A stretch of 64,000 nucleotides of DNA from Neisseria mucosa. Lineage in GTDB: Bacteria > Pseudomonadota > Gammaproteobacteria > Burkholderiales > Neisseriaceae. The position numbers were made by a program, and so were the translations under genes. The notes below the pieces were generated by a model. That model was given only the letters and a program-made list of their open reading frames with translations. It did not search any database and was not told where the DNA came from. This document shows, piece after piece, positions 17,766 to 26,135 of this stretch. The stretch spans positions 124,001 through 188,000 of the forward strand of contig NZ_POWX01000002.1 in assembly GCF_003044445.1 (NCBI RefSeq). Reading direction: 5' to 3'. The stretch's first letter is position 1, and each line of letters begins with the position of its first letter.

Positions 17766-18623
17766 ATGAAACAACTCCGCGACTCAAAAGCCCAAGGCTC
17801 TGCATTGTTTACCCTTGTGAGCGGTATCATCATTGCTATTGCAGTCATTTACTTCCTCATCAAATTGGCGGGCAGCGGCTCGTTCGCAGACGTTAACCAA
17901 TCGTCCGAAGCCGCCACGCAAACCCGTATCCAGCCCGTAGGGCAGCTCACTTTAGGCGACGGCATTCCGGTAGGCGAACGCAAAGGCGATCAGATTTTCA
18001 ACAAAATCTGTTTCCAATGTCACGCTGCGGACAGCTCCGTCCCCAACGCACCTAAAATCGAAAACAACGGCGATTGGGCTCCCCGTATCGGACAAGGTTT
18101 CGACACGCTGTTCCAACACGCTCTGAACGGCTTTAACGCTATGCCTGCCAAAGGCGGTGCAGCCGATTTGACCGACCAAGAACTCAAACGCGCCATCACT
18201 TACATGGCGAACAAGAGCGGCGGCAACTTCCCTGATCCGGATGCCGCAGCACCTGCCGACCAAGCAGCTTCAGGCGATGCAGCCGCATCCGCACCGGCCG
18301 CTGCCGGTTCTGCTCCCGCAGCCGACGCACCTAAAGCCGACGACAAAGGCGTAACCGCTCCTGCAGCCGGCGGTGCAGACGGTCAAAAAGTTTACGAAGC
18401 CAACTGTAAAGCGTGTCACGGCGGCGCCATCCCCGGCGTTCCCCATGTCGGCAAAAAAGAAGACTGGGCACCGCGTATCAAACAAGGTAAGGACACACTG
18501 CACAAACACGCGCTCGAAGGCTTCAACGCCATGCCTGCCAAAGGCGGTAACGCTGGTCTGAGCGACGACGAAGTCAAAGCAGCGGTCAACTACATGGCTA
18601 ACCAATCAGGCGCTAAATTCTGA
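17766..18623 (+). CDS. cycB: Dihaem cytochrome c5, membrane-anchored
   Basis: 285 residues. An N-terminal uncleaved-looking membrane segment (about residues 16-38) anchors two cytochrome c domains in the periplasm. Haem motifs are CFQCH at residue 82 and CKACH at 214. The two domains are near duplicates (both contain WAPRI.QG, HAL.GFNAMPAKGG and YMAN.SG) joined by an Ala/Pro/Asp-rich linker (about 155-205). In pathogenic Neisseria the dihaem c5 feeds electrons to nitrite reductase and the cbb3 oxidase, which is the inferred role. A strong promoter and an intrinsic terminator bracket it as a single gene. Confidence 0.93.
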   Translation: MKQLRDSKAQGSALFTLVSGIIIAIAVIYFLIKLAGSGSFADVNQSSEAATQTRIQPVGQLTLGDGIPVGERKGDQIFNKICFQCHAADSSVPNAPKIENNGDWAPRIGQGFDTLFQHALNGFNAMPAKGGAADLTDQELKRAITYMANKSGGNFPDPDAAAPADQAASGDAAASAPAAAGSAPAADAPKADDKGVTAPAAGGADGQKVYEANCKACHGGAIPGVPHVGKKEDWAPRIKQGKDTLHKHALEGFNAMPAKGGNAGLSDDEVKAAVNYMANQSGAKF

Positions 18624-18653
18624 TTTGTTCAAAAACGCCATAGATACCCGATC

Positions 18654-18685
18654 AAAAACGCACCTTCAAACAAGGTGCGTTTTTG
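18654..18685 (+). terminator. Intrinsic terminator of cycB
   Basis: AAAAACGCACCTT and AAGGTGCGTTTTT form a perfect stem around loop CAAAC, with a T run, 30 nt after the stop. Unlike most terminators here it contains no uptake sequence. Confidence 0.9.
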
Positions 18686-19027
18686 ATGGCTATACCACCT
18701 GCTTCCGCTTAACAAGAGAAAAACAGAAAGCAGATGGCAACTCTAAGATTTTATACTTGCATACAAGCCATACCCTAACTTTCCCTACCGAAACAGGAAA
18801 AGTGCAAGATTACCGTTACAGCAACAAAGTTATTCGAAATCCAAGCTGCTCTATAGCCCGCATTGTGCAGATACTTAAAAATCAGTGTTGAAGCCTGATC
18901 TCCCAAATGACAAAATTGCCGCAAGCAATACCTTCATCATCATTCCCTATTTCACCACTCCTCCACTTACAAGATAAGAGGCAGGCTTGAATTTCAATTC
19001 ATACCGATTTGCGGCAAGAATTCCAAT
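18686..19027. other. Intergenic region between cycB and metQ
   Basis: About 340 bp of moderately AT-rich sequence between converging genes. A short plus-strand reading frame exists but shows no ribosome-binding site or family resemblance. I see nothing supportable. Confidence 0.4.
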
Positions 19028-19077
19028 TAAAAAGGTCGTCTGAAAACCAATGTTGGTTTTCAGACGACCTTTTTTGT
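19028..19077. terminator. DUS-pair terminator of metQ
   Basis: AAAAAGGTCGTCTGAAAACC and GGTTTTCAGACGACCTTTTTT form a long perfect hairpin 16 nt beyond the metQ stop (minus strand). Confidence 0.85.
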
Positions 19078-19092
19078 TTTTTAGCTTATAGC

Positions 19093-20007
19093 TTATTTTG
19101 CCGCTGAAGCAGTAGACGCTGCTTCGGCTTTTGCACCGGCGGCTGCATTTTCACCCCATGCAGCAGGATATTTATAGCCTTCGAAGCGTTTGTGCGCATA
19201 GGCTTTGAACTCATCGGAGTTATAGGCTTCGGTTACATCTTTGAGCCATTGGCTGTCTTTATCGGCAGTTTTGACTGCTGCCCAGTTGACATAGGCAAAG
19301 CTCGGTTCTTGGAACAGGGCTTCGGTCAGCTTCATACCACTACTCATGGCATAGTTGCCGTTAACGATGGCAAAATCGACGTCGGCTCGACTGCGTGGCA
19401 GTTGTGCGGCTTCCAGTTCTACGATTTTGATGTTTTTCGGATTTTCAGCAATGTCGGCTTTAGAAGCAGTCAGCGGATTAACGCCGTCTTTCAATTTGAC
19501 CCAACCTAATTCGTTCAACATTACCAATGCACGGGCAAAGTTGGACGGGTCGTTAGGCGCAGAAACGCTGCTGCCGTCTTTAACTTCATCCAGAGATTTC
19601 AGTTTGCCCGGATACAGACCCAAAGGCGCAGTCGGCACTTGGAAAGTTTCAGTAATATCTAATTTGTGCTCTTTTTTGAAGTCGTCCAAATAAGGCTTGT
19701 GTTGGAAAATGTTGATATCCAGTTCACCTTCAGCCAAAGCGAGGTTAGGACGGACGTAATCGGTAAACTCAACCAGTTTGACGGTATAGCCTTTTTTCTC
19801 CAACGCAGGTTGGATTTGATCTTTGACCATGTCGCCAAAGTCGCCAACGGTCGTACCAAAGACGATCTCTTTTTTCGCCGCGCCATTATCGGCAACCGGA
19901 GATGCGGAGGATGCGGCAGGTGCGCTATCTTTCTGACCACCACAAGCTGCAAGCACCACAGCAAGCGTAGCAGCAGAAAGGGTTTTAAAAAAAGTATTTA
20001 CTTGCAT
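19093..20007 (-). CDS. metQ: Methionine-binding lipoprotein MetQ (NlpA family)
   Basis: 304 residues with lipobox LAAC (Cys22), followed by a Ser/Ala-rich tether. It is the substrate-binding lipoprotein of a methionine ABC importer. The NlpA domain shows VFGTTVGDFGDMV near residue 50, VEFTDYVRPN, DINIFQHKPYLDDF and IVELEAAQLPRS. The C-terminus is an Ala/Glu-rich tail. Neither metN nor metI is adjacent, so the transporter is encoded elsewhere. The homologous meningococcal antigen is also surface exposed, which may apply here. Confidence 0.92.
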   Translation of the reverse strand: MQVNTFFKTLSAATLAVVLAACGGQKDSAPAASSASPVADNGAAKKEIVFGTTVGDFGDMVKDQIQPALEKKGYTVKLVEFTDYVRPNLALAEGELDINIFQHKPYLDDFKKEHKLDITETFQVPTAPLGLYPGKLKSLDEVKDGSSVSAPNDPSNFARALVMLNELGWVKLKDGVNPLTASKADIAENPKNIKIVELEAAQLPRSRADVDFAIVNGNYAMSSGMKLTEALFQEPSFAYVNWAAVKTADKDSQWLKDVTEAYNSDEFKAYAHKRFEGYKYPAAWGENAAAGAKAEAASTASAAK

Positions 20008-20253
20008 ATCTTACTCCTGATAATTCATTGAAACAGTTTTCAGACGACCTCTGCCGTCAAAAAACGAGAATTTTAAATCTATTTGGTAAAACTCAGGGTG
20101 TTTTTTGCAGATTTTTCTGTTGATTCTTATTATTACCACAGTATATTCGAAATAAAACTCGGCACAATCCAAAACTTACGCGCTATGATAGCCTACAATT
20201 TTCCAAGTCAACAGATCTAGCTCGCGTTACCCCAAACGTACGAATAGATTAAA
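20008..20253. other. Upstream region of metQ
   Basis: Contains one isolated DUS (about 20037-20051) and AT-rich sequence that should hold the metQ promoter on the minus strand. No second gene is seen. Confidence 0.35.
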
Positions 20254-20300
20254 GAAGGTCGTCTGAAATCTTGTAGACAGGGTTTCAGACGACCTTTTTA
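20254..20300. terminator. DUS-pair terminator of cysB
   Basis: GAAGGTCGTCTGAAATC and GGTTTCAGACGACCTTTTT are inverted, about 32 nt past the cysB stop on the minus strand. Confidence 0.7.
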
Positions 20301-20331
20301 TTTCATATTAAATAGATTACATTACCAACGA

Positions 20332-21282
20332 TCAAATAGAAAAGTCCTCGACAACTGGAGCATAAAGCGTTCTATCGACCACTTCACGTGTCAGCTTAGG
20401 CGCGAACAATTCTATAAAATCATATGCATAACCCCTAAGATAGGTATCTTTCCTAACGGCAATCCAAGTTGGAGACGACTCAAACAAATGCGAGGCATCC
20501 ACTAATTCCAGATCCGTGTCATTCTCAGGGTCGTAAGCCATCTTCGCCATCAACCCAACACCAAGACCCAAACGGACATACGTCTTTAAAACATCAGTGT
20601 CTGCTGCTGATAACACGACATCAGGCTGCTCTAACCTGGCTTTATTAAAAGCCCGGGCAATACTACTCCCCTGATTGAATGCAAATTCATACGTAATCAA
20701 AGGGAAAGAAGCCAAATCCTCAATACTTAAGGGATTTTTACAATCCAATAAAGGATGTTCATGCGGCACAATAACCGCATGATTCCATTCATAACAAGTT
20801 AATTTACCCAACTCCGGATGCTCATCGATACGCTCAGTTACAATCGCAATATCCGCCTCCCCATTACTGACCATCTGGGCAATCGCCGCAGGACTACCCT
20901 GCTTGATGGTCAGCGTTACTTTAGGATAACGTTTGACAAACTCTGCCACAATTAAGGGAAGAGCATAACGTGCCTGCGTATGTGTTGTCGCAACGACCAG
21001 AGAACCACTGTCGTGTTCGGTAAACTCACTTCCTATATTTTTAATATTCTGAACATCACGCAAAATCCGATCCGCAATTTCCAAAACAGCCTTTCCCGGT
21101 TGGGACACAGATACCACACGCTTGCCGCTTCGGATAAAAATCTGCACCCCCAACTCCTCTTCAAGAAGCCGGATTTGTTTAGAAATCCCTGGCTGGGAAG
21201 TAAATAGTGCTTCAGCAGCTTCAGATACATTCAAATTATGCCGGTATACCTCCAATGCATACCTCAATTGCTGTAATTTCAT
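20332..21282 (-). CDS. cysB: LysR-type regulator CysB
   Basis: 316 residues. The winged helix-turn-helix is at residues 1-60 (MKLQQLRYALEVYRHNLNVS; TSQPGISKQIRLLEEELG) and the inducer-binding domain follows. Stretches VATTHTQARYALP, KQGSP and SAADTDVLKTYVRLGLGVG are characteristic of CysB/Cbl, which activates sulfate assimilation and cysteine synthesis in response to N-acetylserine. The start at 21282 is chosen because it matches the family N-terminus; an in-frame ATG 99 nt upstream would add a Cys-rich, unrelated peptide. No sulfur genes are adjacent. Confidence 0.92.
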   Translation of the reverse strand: MKLQQLRYALEVYRHNLNVSEAAEALFTSQPGISKQIRLLEEELGVQIFIRSGKRVVSVSQPGKAVLEIADRILRDVQNIKNIGSEFTEHDSGSLVVATTHTQARYALPLIVAEFVKRYPKVTLTIKQGSPAAIAQMVSNGEADIAIVTERIDEHPELGKLTCYEWNHAVIVPHEHPLLDCKNPLSIEDLASFPLITYEFAFNQGSSIARAFNKARLEQPDVVLSAADTDVLKTYVRLGLGVGLMAKMAYDPENDTDLELVDASHLFESSPTWIAVRKDTYLRGYAYDFIELFAPKLTREVVDRTLYAPVVEDFSI

Positions 21283-21582
21283 AAACGGCTCGTGTTCAAT
21301 GTTTACTTGTATGATTTGCACTACAAACGACGGACAATTTAACATATTTTTCCTAAATTGTCGGCAGCCCTCTGACCTCAAATAGAAACTTTTGTTTTAA
21401 CTCACACTATACAAATCAATTATTAAAACTGTCTTTTCAAACCAAATAATTTGTTGCCTCCATACAACAACAAAAAGCAACAAGCTCTAATTTCGTCCTA
21501 AATAAATGACACAAACTTGATTTTTAGGCATGATTCGAAGCTAGGAAGCAGGCAGTTTCATGATTGTATGAGGCATTGAGTA

Positions 21583-21612
21583 TTGACAGTAGGCACCATG
21601 CTTCTTTATAGT
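21583..21612 (+). promoter_or_regulatory. Predicted sigma-70 promoter of rmpM
   Basis: Consensus TTGACA (21583-21588), an 18-nt spacer and TATAGT (21607-21612). It lies 112 nt before the rmpM start, consistent with strong expression of an abundant outer-membrane protein. Confidence 0.75.
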
Positions 21613-21723
21613 GCAAACTGATATATCCGATTTGCCGCTGCTTAGTATGCTGCGGCCTGTATATTGGTAATTTGCAGCGGTTCTTAAACACCCGCCGCAT
21701 AACAATTTAGATGAGGGAATAAA

Positions 21724-22485
21724 ATGACCAAACAGCTGAAATTAAGCGCATTGTTCGTTGCATTGGTTGCTTCCGGCACCGCAATGGCAAGCGAACCGCA
21801 TACCAAACACGGCTACGTCGTAAGCAGCCAATCTCAAGAAGTTGTCCGTAACAACTATGGCGAATGCTGGAGAAACAGCTATTTCGACAAAGAGACCCAA
21901 GGTCGTGTCGAATGTGGTGACCGCGAAGCAGTAGCCGCAGTCCAACAAGCTCCCGAATATGTTGACGAAACCGTATCTCTGTCTTCTAAAACACTGTTCG
22001 GCTTCGATAAAGACAACCTCCGCCCTGAAGCTCAAGAGAACTTGGACGCATTAGCCCAACGCCTGAGCAATGAAAACGTTCAAACTGTGCGTGTCGAAGG
22101 CCACACCGACTTTATGGGTTCAGAAGAGTACAACCAAGCTCTGTCCGAACGCCGTGCAAACGTAGTTGCCAACTACTTGGTTGGCCGTGGTGTCCCCTCC
22201 AGCAAAGTTTCCGCTGCAGGTCTTGGCGAATCTCAAGCTCAAATGACTGCTACTTGTGAAGCAGAAGTAGCAAAACTGGGCAAAAAAGTATCCAAAGCCA
22301 AAAAACGTGCTGCTCTGATTGCATGTATCGAACCTGACCGCCGTGTTGACGTAAAAATCCGCAGCACTGTTACTAAACAAGTCGCTCCGGGTCAAACAAT
22401 TGAAGGTCAAGGTGAGCGTCCCGCAGTAGATGAAGGTTGGATTCCTTCCCCCTACAACGGTGTACACGGTTACGCCAAACCTTAA
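21724..22485 (+). CDS. rmpM: RmpM, OmpA-family peptidoglycan-associated outer-membrane protein
   Basis: 253 residues. Signal peptide 1-22 (cleavage after TAMA), an N-terminal periplasmic segment, then an OmpA-like domain from about residue 95 with the diaminopimelate-binding signature VEGHTDFMGSEEYNQALSERR. A Lys-rich insert and two Cys lie near residues 178-200. RmpM (class 4 protein) tethers porins and TonB receptors to peptidoglycan. GAGGGAAT precedes the ATG, and a strong promoter and terminator flank the gene. Confidence 0.95.
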   Translation: MTKQLKLSALFVALVASGTAMASEPHTKHGYVVSSQSQEVVRNNYGECWRNSYFDKETQGRVECGDREAVAAVQQAPEYVDETVSLSSKTLFGFDKDNLRPEAQENLDALAQRLSNENVQTVRVEGHTDFMGSEEYNQALSERRANVVANYLVGRGVPSSKVSAAGLGESQAQMTATCEAEVAKLGKKVSKAKKRAALIACIEPDRRVDVKIRSTVTKQVAPGQTIEGQGERPAVDEGWIPSPYNGVHGYAKP

Positions 22486-22504
22486 CTAAATTTAGTTTTA
22501 ATTC

Positions 22505-22528
22505 AAAACCCCGCATATGCGGGGTTTT
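22505..22528 (+). terminator. Intrinsic terminator of rmpM
   Basis: AAAACCCCGCA and TGCGGGGTTTT form a perfect stem around a two-base loop, 20 nt past the stop, ending in T residues. Confidence 0.9.
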
Positions 22529-22609
22529 CTTATATTTGTATTTTCCCCTCTACAAATTAAGAGACTTTTTACCCTCCCTCTTACACCCACCTCCATAAAT
22601 AATCAAAAA

Positions 22610-22796
22610 GAGACCTTTGCAAAAAAGCCTTTCTCCCGACAGCCGAAAACCTGTTTTTGGGTTTCGGCTGTCGGGAGAAAGGCTTTTTTGCAAAGGCATT
22701 GGCTTGTGCGGTTTGCTGGAAGAAGGTGCTCATGAGAAATCCCCTAAATGTCTTGATGGGAATTTAGGGGATTTTGGGGAATTTTGCAAAGGTCTC
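22610..22796. mobile_element. 187-bp palindromic remnant of an IS5-type element
   Basis: Terminal inverted repeats GAGACCTTTGCAAAA (22610-22624) and TTTTGCAAAGGTCTC (22782-22796). The right part carries the first eleven codons of the same transposase seen at 63919 (MSTFFQQTAQA, minus strand, start at 22733) and its AGGGGATTTTGGGGAATT leader. The left part is a near-perfect palindrome: arms 22614-22651 and 22659-22696 (38 nt, one mismatch) around a 7-nt loop. It looks like one IS end duplicated in inverse orientation and joined to the other end, with the transposase body deleted. It is incapable of self-transposition. Confidence 0.8.
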
Positions 22797-22968
22797 CAAT
22801 CGTTGCGAACACGCCGTCGAAGCGCGAGCCAAGCAACGGTTGACGTGGCCGTGGAAGAAGGTTGCCCGCCGATTCACTTTGGAAGCGGGCGGACGTTTGG
22901 AAGACAGCAGGCAGTTGGCGGGGCTGTTCGGTTTCGGTGTGAGACAGGCGCCGCCGCCTAAAGTATAG
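22797..22968 (+). pseudogene. C-terminal remnant of an unidentified gene
   Basis: Between the IS remnant and the CREE an open frame encodes about 56 residues rich in Arg, Ala and Gly (from NRCEHAVEARAKQ to FGVRQAPPPKV). The codon usage looks like Neisseria coding DNA, but there is no start of its own: the frame runs back into the IS end. The stop codon TAG lies inside the CREE terminus (GTATAGTGG). I do not recognise the family. It is best read as the tail of a gene broken by IS insertion and then by a CREE. Confidence 0.45.
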
Positions 22969-23120
22969 TGGATTAACTTTAAACCAGTACGGCGTTGCCT
23001 CGCCTTAGCTCAAAGAGAACGATTCTCTAAGGTGCTGAAGCACCAAGTGAATCGGTTCCGTACTATCTGTACTGTCTGCGGCTTCGTCGCCTTGTCCTGA
23101 TTTAAATTTAATCCACTATA
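22964..23120 (-). repeat. Correia repeat enclosed element, full length
   Basis: 157 bp, TATAGTGGATTAAC at the left and TTTAATCCACTATA at the right, with the conserved core. It directly abuts the gene remnant and lies about 210 bp upstream of the DUF333 lipoprotein gene. Confidence 0.95.
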
Positions 23121-23329
23121 TCGTTGGCGGAATGAGCAGCGAAAGCAGGAAATAGGCGGATAATCCGATGGGGCTGATTGCGTTTGTTTACTCAAACGTG
23201 AAGAACTTTCTTTCAACAGGAACTGTCTAATTCTGTTCGGATGACCCGTAACACAGCGCGGCGGCTCGTGTCGCCTGCCGCGAAATTTGGGCTGAGGTCG
23301 TCTGAATCACAATATCGAAAGGAAATAAT

Positions 23330-23572
23330 ATGATTAAACCTGCTGTTTTAAGCATTGCCGCCGCTACGGTTTTGGCAGCTTGTGGTACGTCTGGTAAGGA
23401 AGATGCCCCTATGGTCGGTATGTCTAATCCGGCTTCTGAGTTTTGCGTGAAGCAGGGCGGGAAATTGGAAATGAAAAAAGACAAGGACGGCGGCGAATAT
23501 GCGCTGTGCCATCTGCCGGACGGTACGGTCGTTGAAGAATGGGAATATTTCCGTCAGAACAATAAAAATTAA
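23330..23572 (+). CDS. Small DUF333-domain lipoprotein
   Basis: 80 residues. Signal peptide with lipobox LAAC (Cys18), then a DUF333 domain from about residue 34: NPASEFCVKQGGKLEMK and CHLPDGTVVEEWEYFR. The paired Cys and the LPDG-EEW motif are typical of this small envelope family, whose function is unknown. AAAGGAAATAAT precedes the ATG. It is followed by a DUS-pair terminator, so it is a single-gene unit. Confidence 0.85.
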   Translation: MIKPAVLSIAAATVLAACGTSGKEDAPMVGMSNPASEFCVKQGGKLEMKKDKDGGEYALCHLPDGTVVEEWEYFRQNNKN

Positions 23573-23625
23573 CGCTTTGGGCATTCGGACGAGATGATGT
23601 TCTGATTGCCGCGTAAAGTCGATAA

Positions 23626-23672
23626 AGAAAGGTCGTCTGAAACCTTGTTTAAGGGTTTCAGACGACCTTTTG
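23626..23672. terminator. DUS-pair terminator between converging genes
   Basis: AAAGGTCGTCTGAAACC and GGGTTTCAGACGACCTTTT are inverted in the gap between the DUF333 gene (plus) and serS (minus), and can serve both. Confidence 0.8.
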
Positions 23673-23703
23673 ATATGTTAGCGATGGAATGCAGCTACAC
23701 GGC

Positions 23704-24999
23704 TTATCGGACTTCCAGTTTGGTCACGCCGCCCATATAAGGCTGCAAGGCGGCAGGAATATTGATGCTGCCGTCGGCGTTTTGATGGTTTTCCAAAACC
23801 GCAACCAAAGTGCGGCCGACCGCCAAGCCGGAGCCGTTCAAAGTGTGTACCAAGCGGTTTTTGCCGTTTTCGTCTTTGAAACGTGCTTTCATGCGGCGGG
23901 CTTGGAAATCTTCGCAGTTGGAGCAGCTTGAAATTTCGCGGTAGGTATTTTGCGCGGGAACCCAAACTTCCAAGTCATACGTTTTGGTCGCGCCGAAGCC
24001 CATGTCGCCGGTACACAGGGTAATCACGCGGTAGGGCAGTTCCAAAGCCTTCAGGATGTTTTCGGCGTGACCGACCATTTCTTCCAGCGCTTCGTATGAT
24101 TTTTCGGGATGAACGATTTGCACCATTTCCACTTTGTCGAACTGGTGTTGGCGAATCAGACCGCGCACGTCTTTGCCGTATGCGCCCGCTTCGGAGCGGA
24201 AACATGGAGAATGAGCGGTCAGCTTCAGCGGCAAATCGCCTTCCGCCAAAATGCTGTCGGCAACGGTATTCGTCAGCGTCACTTCGGCGGTCGGAATTAG
24301 GTATTGCGTTTTTTTGCTCTCGTCGCCGCCGCGGGTAACATGGAACAAATCTTCTGCAAATTTAGGCAGTTGGCCTGTGCCTTGCAGGGTAGTGTCGTCC
24401 ACGATGTAGGGCGTGTAATGTTCGGTGTAGCCGTGTTTCAGCGTATGCGTATCGAGCATGAATTGCGCCAGCGCACGGTGCAGGCGGGCGATTTGACCTT
24501 TCATGACGGTAAAGCGCGCGCCAGACAGTTTCGCGCCGCCTTCGAAATCCAAGCCCAAAGGTTCGCCCAAATCGACATGGTCTTTGATTTCAAAGTCAAA
24601 CTCACGCGGCGTTCCGACTTTGCGGACTTCGACGTTTTCGGTTTCGTCTTTACCGGCGGGTACGCTTTCGTGCGGCAGGTTGGGAATACTCAACAACCAT
24701 GCGTCCAATTCTTTCTGAACGGCATCCAAATCGGCGGCTGCCTGCTCCAAATCGGTTTTGATTTGGGCAACTTGATCCATGGCTGCCTGCGCCTCTTCGT
24801 GTTTGCCCTGTCCTTTCAATGCGCCGATTTGTTTGGAAATGCTGTTGCGCGAGGCTTGCAGTTCTTCGGTTTTTACTTGGACGGCTTTGCGCTGCTCTTC
24901 CAAGGCATTGAAACGTGCGGTATCAAACTCGTAACCGCGCTGCGCCAAACGTTCGGCGACGGCTGCGGTGTGGCTGCGGAGCTGTTGGATGTCTAACAT
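23704..24999 (-). CDS. serS: Seryl-tRNA synthetase
   Basis: 431 residues. It charges tRNA-Ser. An N-terminal antiparallel coiled coil (about residues 30-100, with ISKQIGALKGQGKHEEAQ) precedes the class II core; motif 2 is FRSEAGAYGKDVRGLIRQHQF, and motif 3 is NGSGLAVGRTLVAVLEN. Start at 24999 (MLDIQQLR) matches the family; an upstream in-frame ATG at 25047 would add 16 unrelated residues. Confidence 0.97.
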   Translation of the reverse strand: MLDIQQLRSHTAAVAERLAQRGYEFDTARFNALEEQRKAVQVKTEELQASRNSISKQIGALKGQGKHEEAQAAMDQVAQIKTDLEQAAADLDAVQKELDAWLLSIPNLPHESVPAGKDETENVEVRKVGTPREFDFEIKDHVDLGEPLGLDFEGGAKLSGARFTVMKGQIARLHRALAQFMLDTHTLKHGYTEHYTPYIVDDTTLQGTGQLPKFAEDLFHVTRGGDESKKTQYLIPTAEVTLTNTVADSILAEGDLPLKLTAHSPCFRSEAGAYGKDVRGLIRQHQFDKVEMVQIVHPEKSYEALEEMVGHAENILKALELPYRVITLCTGDMGFGATKTYDLEVWVPAQNTYREISSCSNCEDFQARRMKARFKDENGKNRLVHTLNGSGLAVGRTLVAVLENHQNADGSINIPAALQPYMGGVTKLEVR

Positions 25000-25107
25000 T
25001 TTGTTATTCTCTCGATAGAATTCAGAAATGGCATTATTGTAAACCAAATCGCCAATCTTTTCATGACAACACTTTTATTCAAAAAACCCTTTCTTACATA
25101 TCATGCA

Positions 25108-25136
25108 TTGCAGAAAAAGTAAGAATGGGATAGAAT
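25108..25136 (+). promoter_or_regulatory. Predicted promoter of the rpsF operon
   Basis: TTGCAG (25108-25113), a 17-nt spacer and TAGAAT (25131-25136), 76 nt before the rpsF start. Confidence 0.6.
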
Positions 25137-25211
25137 CCATCGTTTTGTCAAACCTTGCCTTTTGCTTTCGCATGGCAAAAGGCTGTATTTAATCATCCAT
25201 AAGGAGATAAC

Positions 25212-25583
25212 ATGCGTCATTATGAGATCGTGTTTATCGTTCATCCTGATCAAAGCGAGCAAGTGCCTGCTATGGTTGAACGTTACAAAACCATGATTGC
25301 CGAAGCCGGCGGCAAAATCCACCGCTTGGAAGACTGGGGCCGCCGTCAACTGGCTTACCCGATTAACAAAATCCACAAAGCACACTATGTTTTGATGAAT
25401 ATCGAAACTACTCCTGAAGTAGTTGAAGAGCTGGAAACCGCTTTCCGCTTTAACGATGCCGTACTGCGCCATCTGACCATCAAAACAAAACATGCTGTAA
25501 CCGAAGCTTCTCCTATGCTGGGTGGCGAAAAAGCAAAAAACTTGCTGAACGGTGCGGCTGAAGAAGTTGCAGCAGCCGAATAA
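25212..25583 (+). CDS. rpsF: 30S ribosomal protein S6
   Basis: 123 residues. MRHYEIVFIVHPDQSEQV opens the S6 fold, and GGKIHRLEDWGRRQLAYPI is diagnostic. The C-terminus carries an Ala/Glu-rich tail. First gene of the rpsF-priB-rpsR-rplI operon, in the order standard for beta- and gammaproteobacteria. AAGGAGATAAC precedes the ATG. S6 binds S18 on the platform of the 30S subunit. Confidence 0.97.
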   Translation: MRHYEIVFIVHPDQSEQVPAMVERYKTMIAEAGGKIHRLEDWGRRQLAYPINKIHKAHYVLMNIETTPEVVEELETAFRFNDAVLRHLTIKTKHAVTEASPMLGGEKAKNLLNGAAEEVAAAE

Positions 25584-25585
25584 GA

Positions 25586-25882
25586 TTGGATAATCTTACA
25601 AAGCTTACCGCCCTGATTTACAAGGTTGAACCCTTGAGATATACGCCGGCAGGAATCCCTGTTTTGGATATTATGTTAAAGCATGAATCTTGGCAGGAAG
25701 AAAACGGGCAAAAATGCCTGGTCAGTTTTGAAATTCCTGCGCGTATTTTAGGTAAGCAGGCTGAAGAATGGCAGTATCGGCAAGAAATGATGGTTGAAGC
25801 AGAAGGCTTTCTCGCACAGCGCAGCAAACGCTTCCCAAGACCGATACTCCGCATACAGAACATTAAAGAATATAAAGGTTAA
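25586..25882 (+). CDS. priB: Primosomal replication protein N (PriB)
   Basis: 98 residues with an OB fold. It stimulates PriA helicase during restart of stalled replication forks. YTPAGIPVLDIMLKHESWQEENGQ and EIPARILGKQAEEWQYRQ match neisserial PriB. The start is a TTG at 25586, just 2 nt beyond the rpsF stop codon; no ATG is available in frame before residue 30, so the rare start and close spacing suggest translational coupling to rpsF. Confidence 0.9.
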   Translation: MDNLTKLTALIYKVEPLRYTPAGIPVLDIMLKHESWQEENGQKCLVSFEIPARILGKQAEEWQYRQEMMVEAEGFLAQRSKRFPRPILRIQNIKEYKG

Positions 25883-25888
25883 ACGACA

Positions 25889-26119
25889 ATGGCTCGTCAA
25901 TCATTCAAACGTAGAAAATTCTGCCGCTTTACGGCTGAAAAAATCCAAGAAGTCGATTACAAACAAGTTGATTTGCTGAAAGACTTCATTTCTGAAAACG
26001 GCAAAATCATCCCTGCCCGCATCACTGGCACCAAAGCGCATTACCAACGCCAATTGGCTACTGCAGTCAAACGCGCGCGCTTCCTGGCTCTGTTGCCTTA
26101 CACCGATCAACACAAATAA
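25889..26119 (+). CDS. rpsR: 30S ribosomal protein S18
   Basis: 76 residues. FKRRKFCRFTAEKIQEVDYK and ITGTKAHYQRQLATAVKRARFLALLPY are universal S18 motifs. It begins 6 nt after priB in the same operon. Confidence 0.97.
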   Translation: MARQSFKRRKFCRFTAEKIQEVDYKQVDLLKDFISENGKIIPARITGTKAHYQRQLATAVKRARFLALLPYTDQHK

Positions 26120-26135
26120 TTTTGGAGTTTAAATC

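Noticed and set aside
18625..18891. Small plus-strand ORF after cycB
   Set aside because: It begins inside the cycB 3' end, crosses a strong terminator and shows no family or ribosome-binding site.
23010..23216. Minus-strand ORF covering the Correia element and its flank
   Set aside because: Its peptide is mostly translated CREE sequence, recurring in similar form at the other CREE copies; not a gene.
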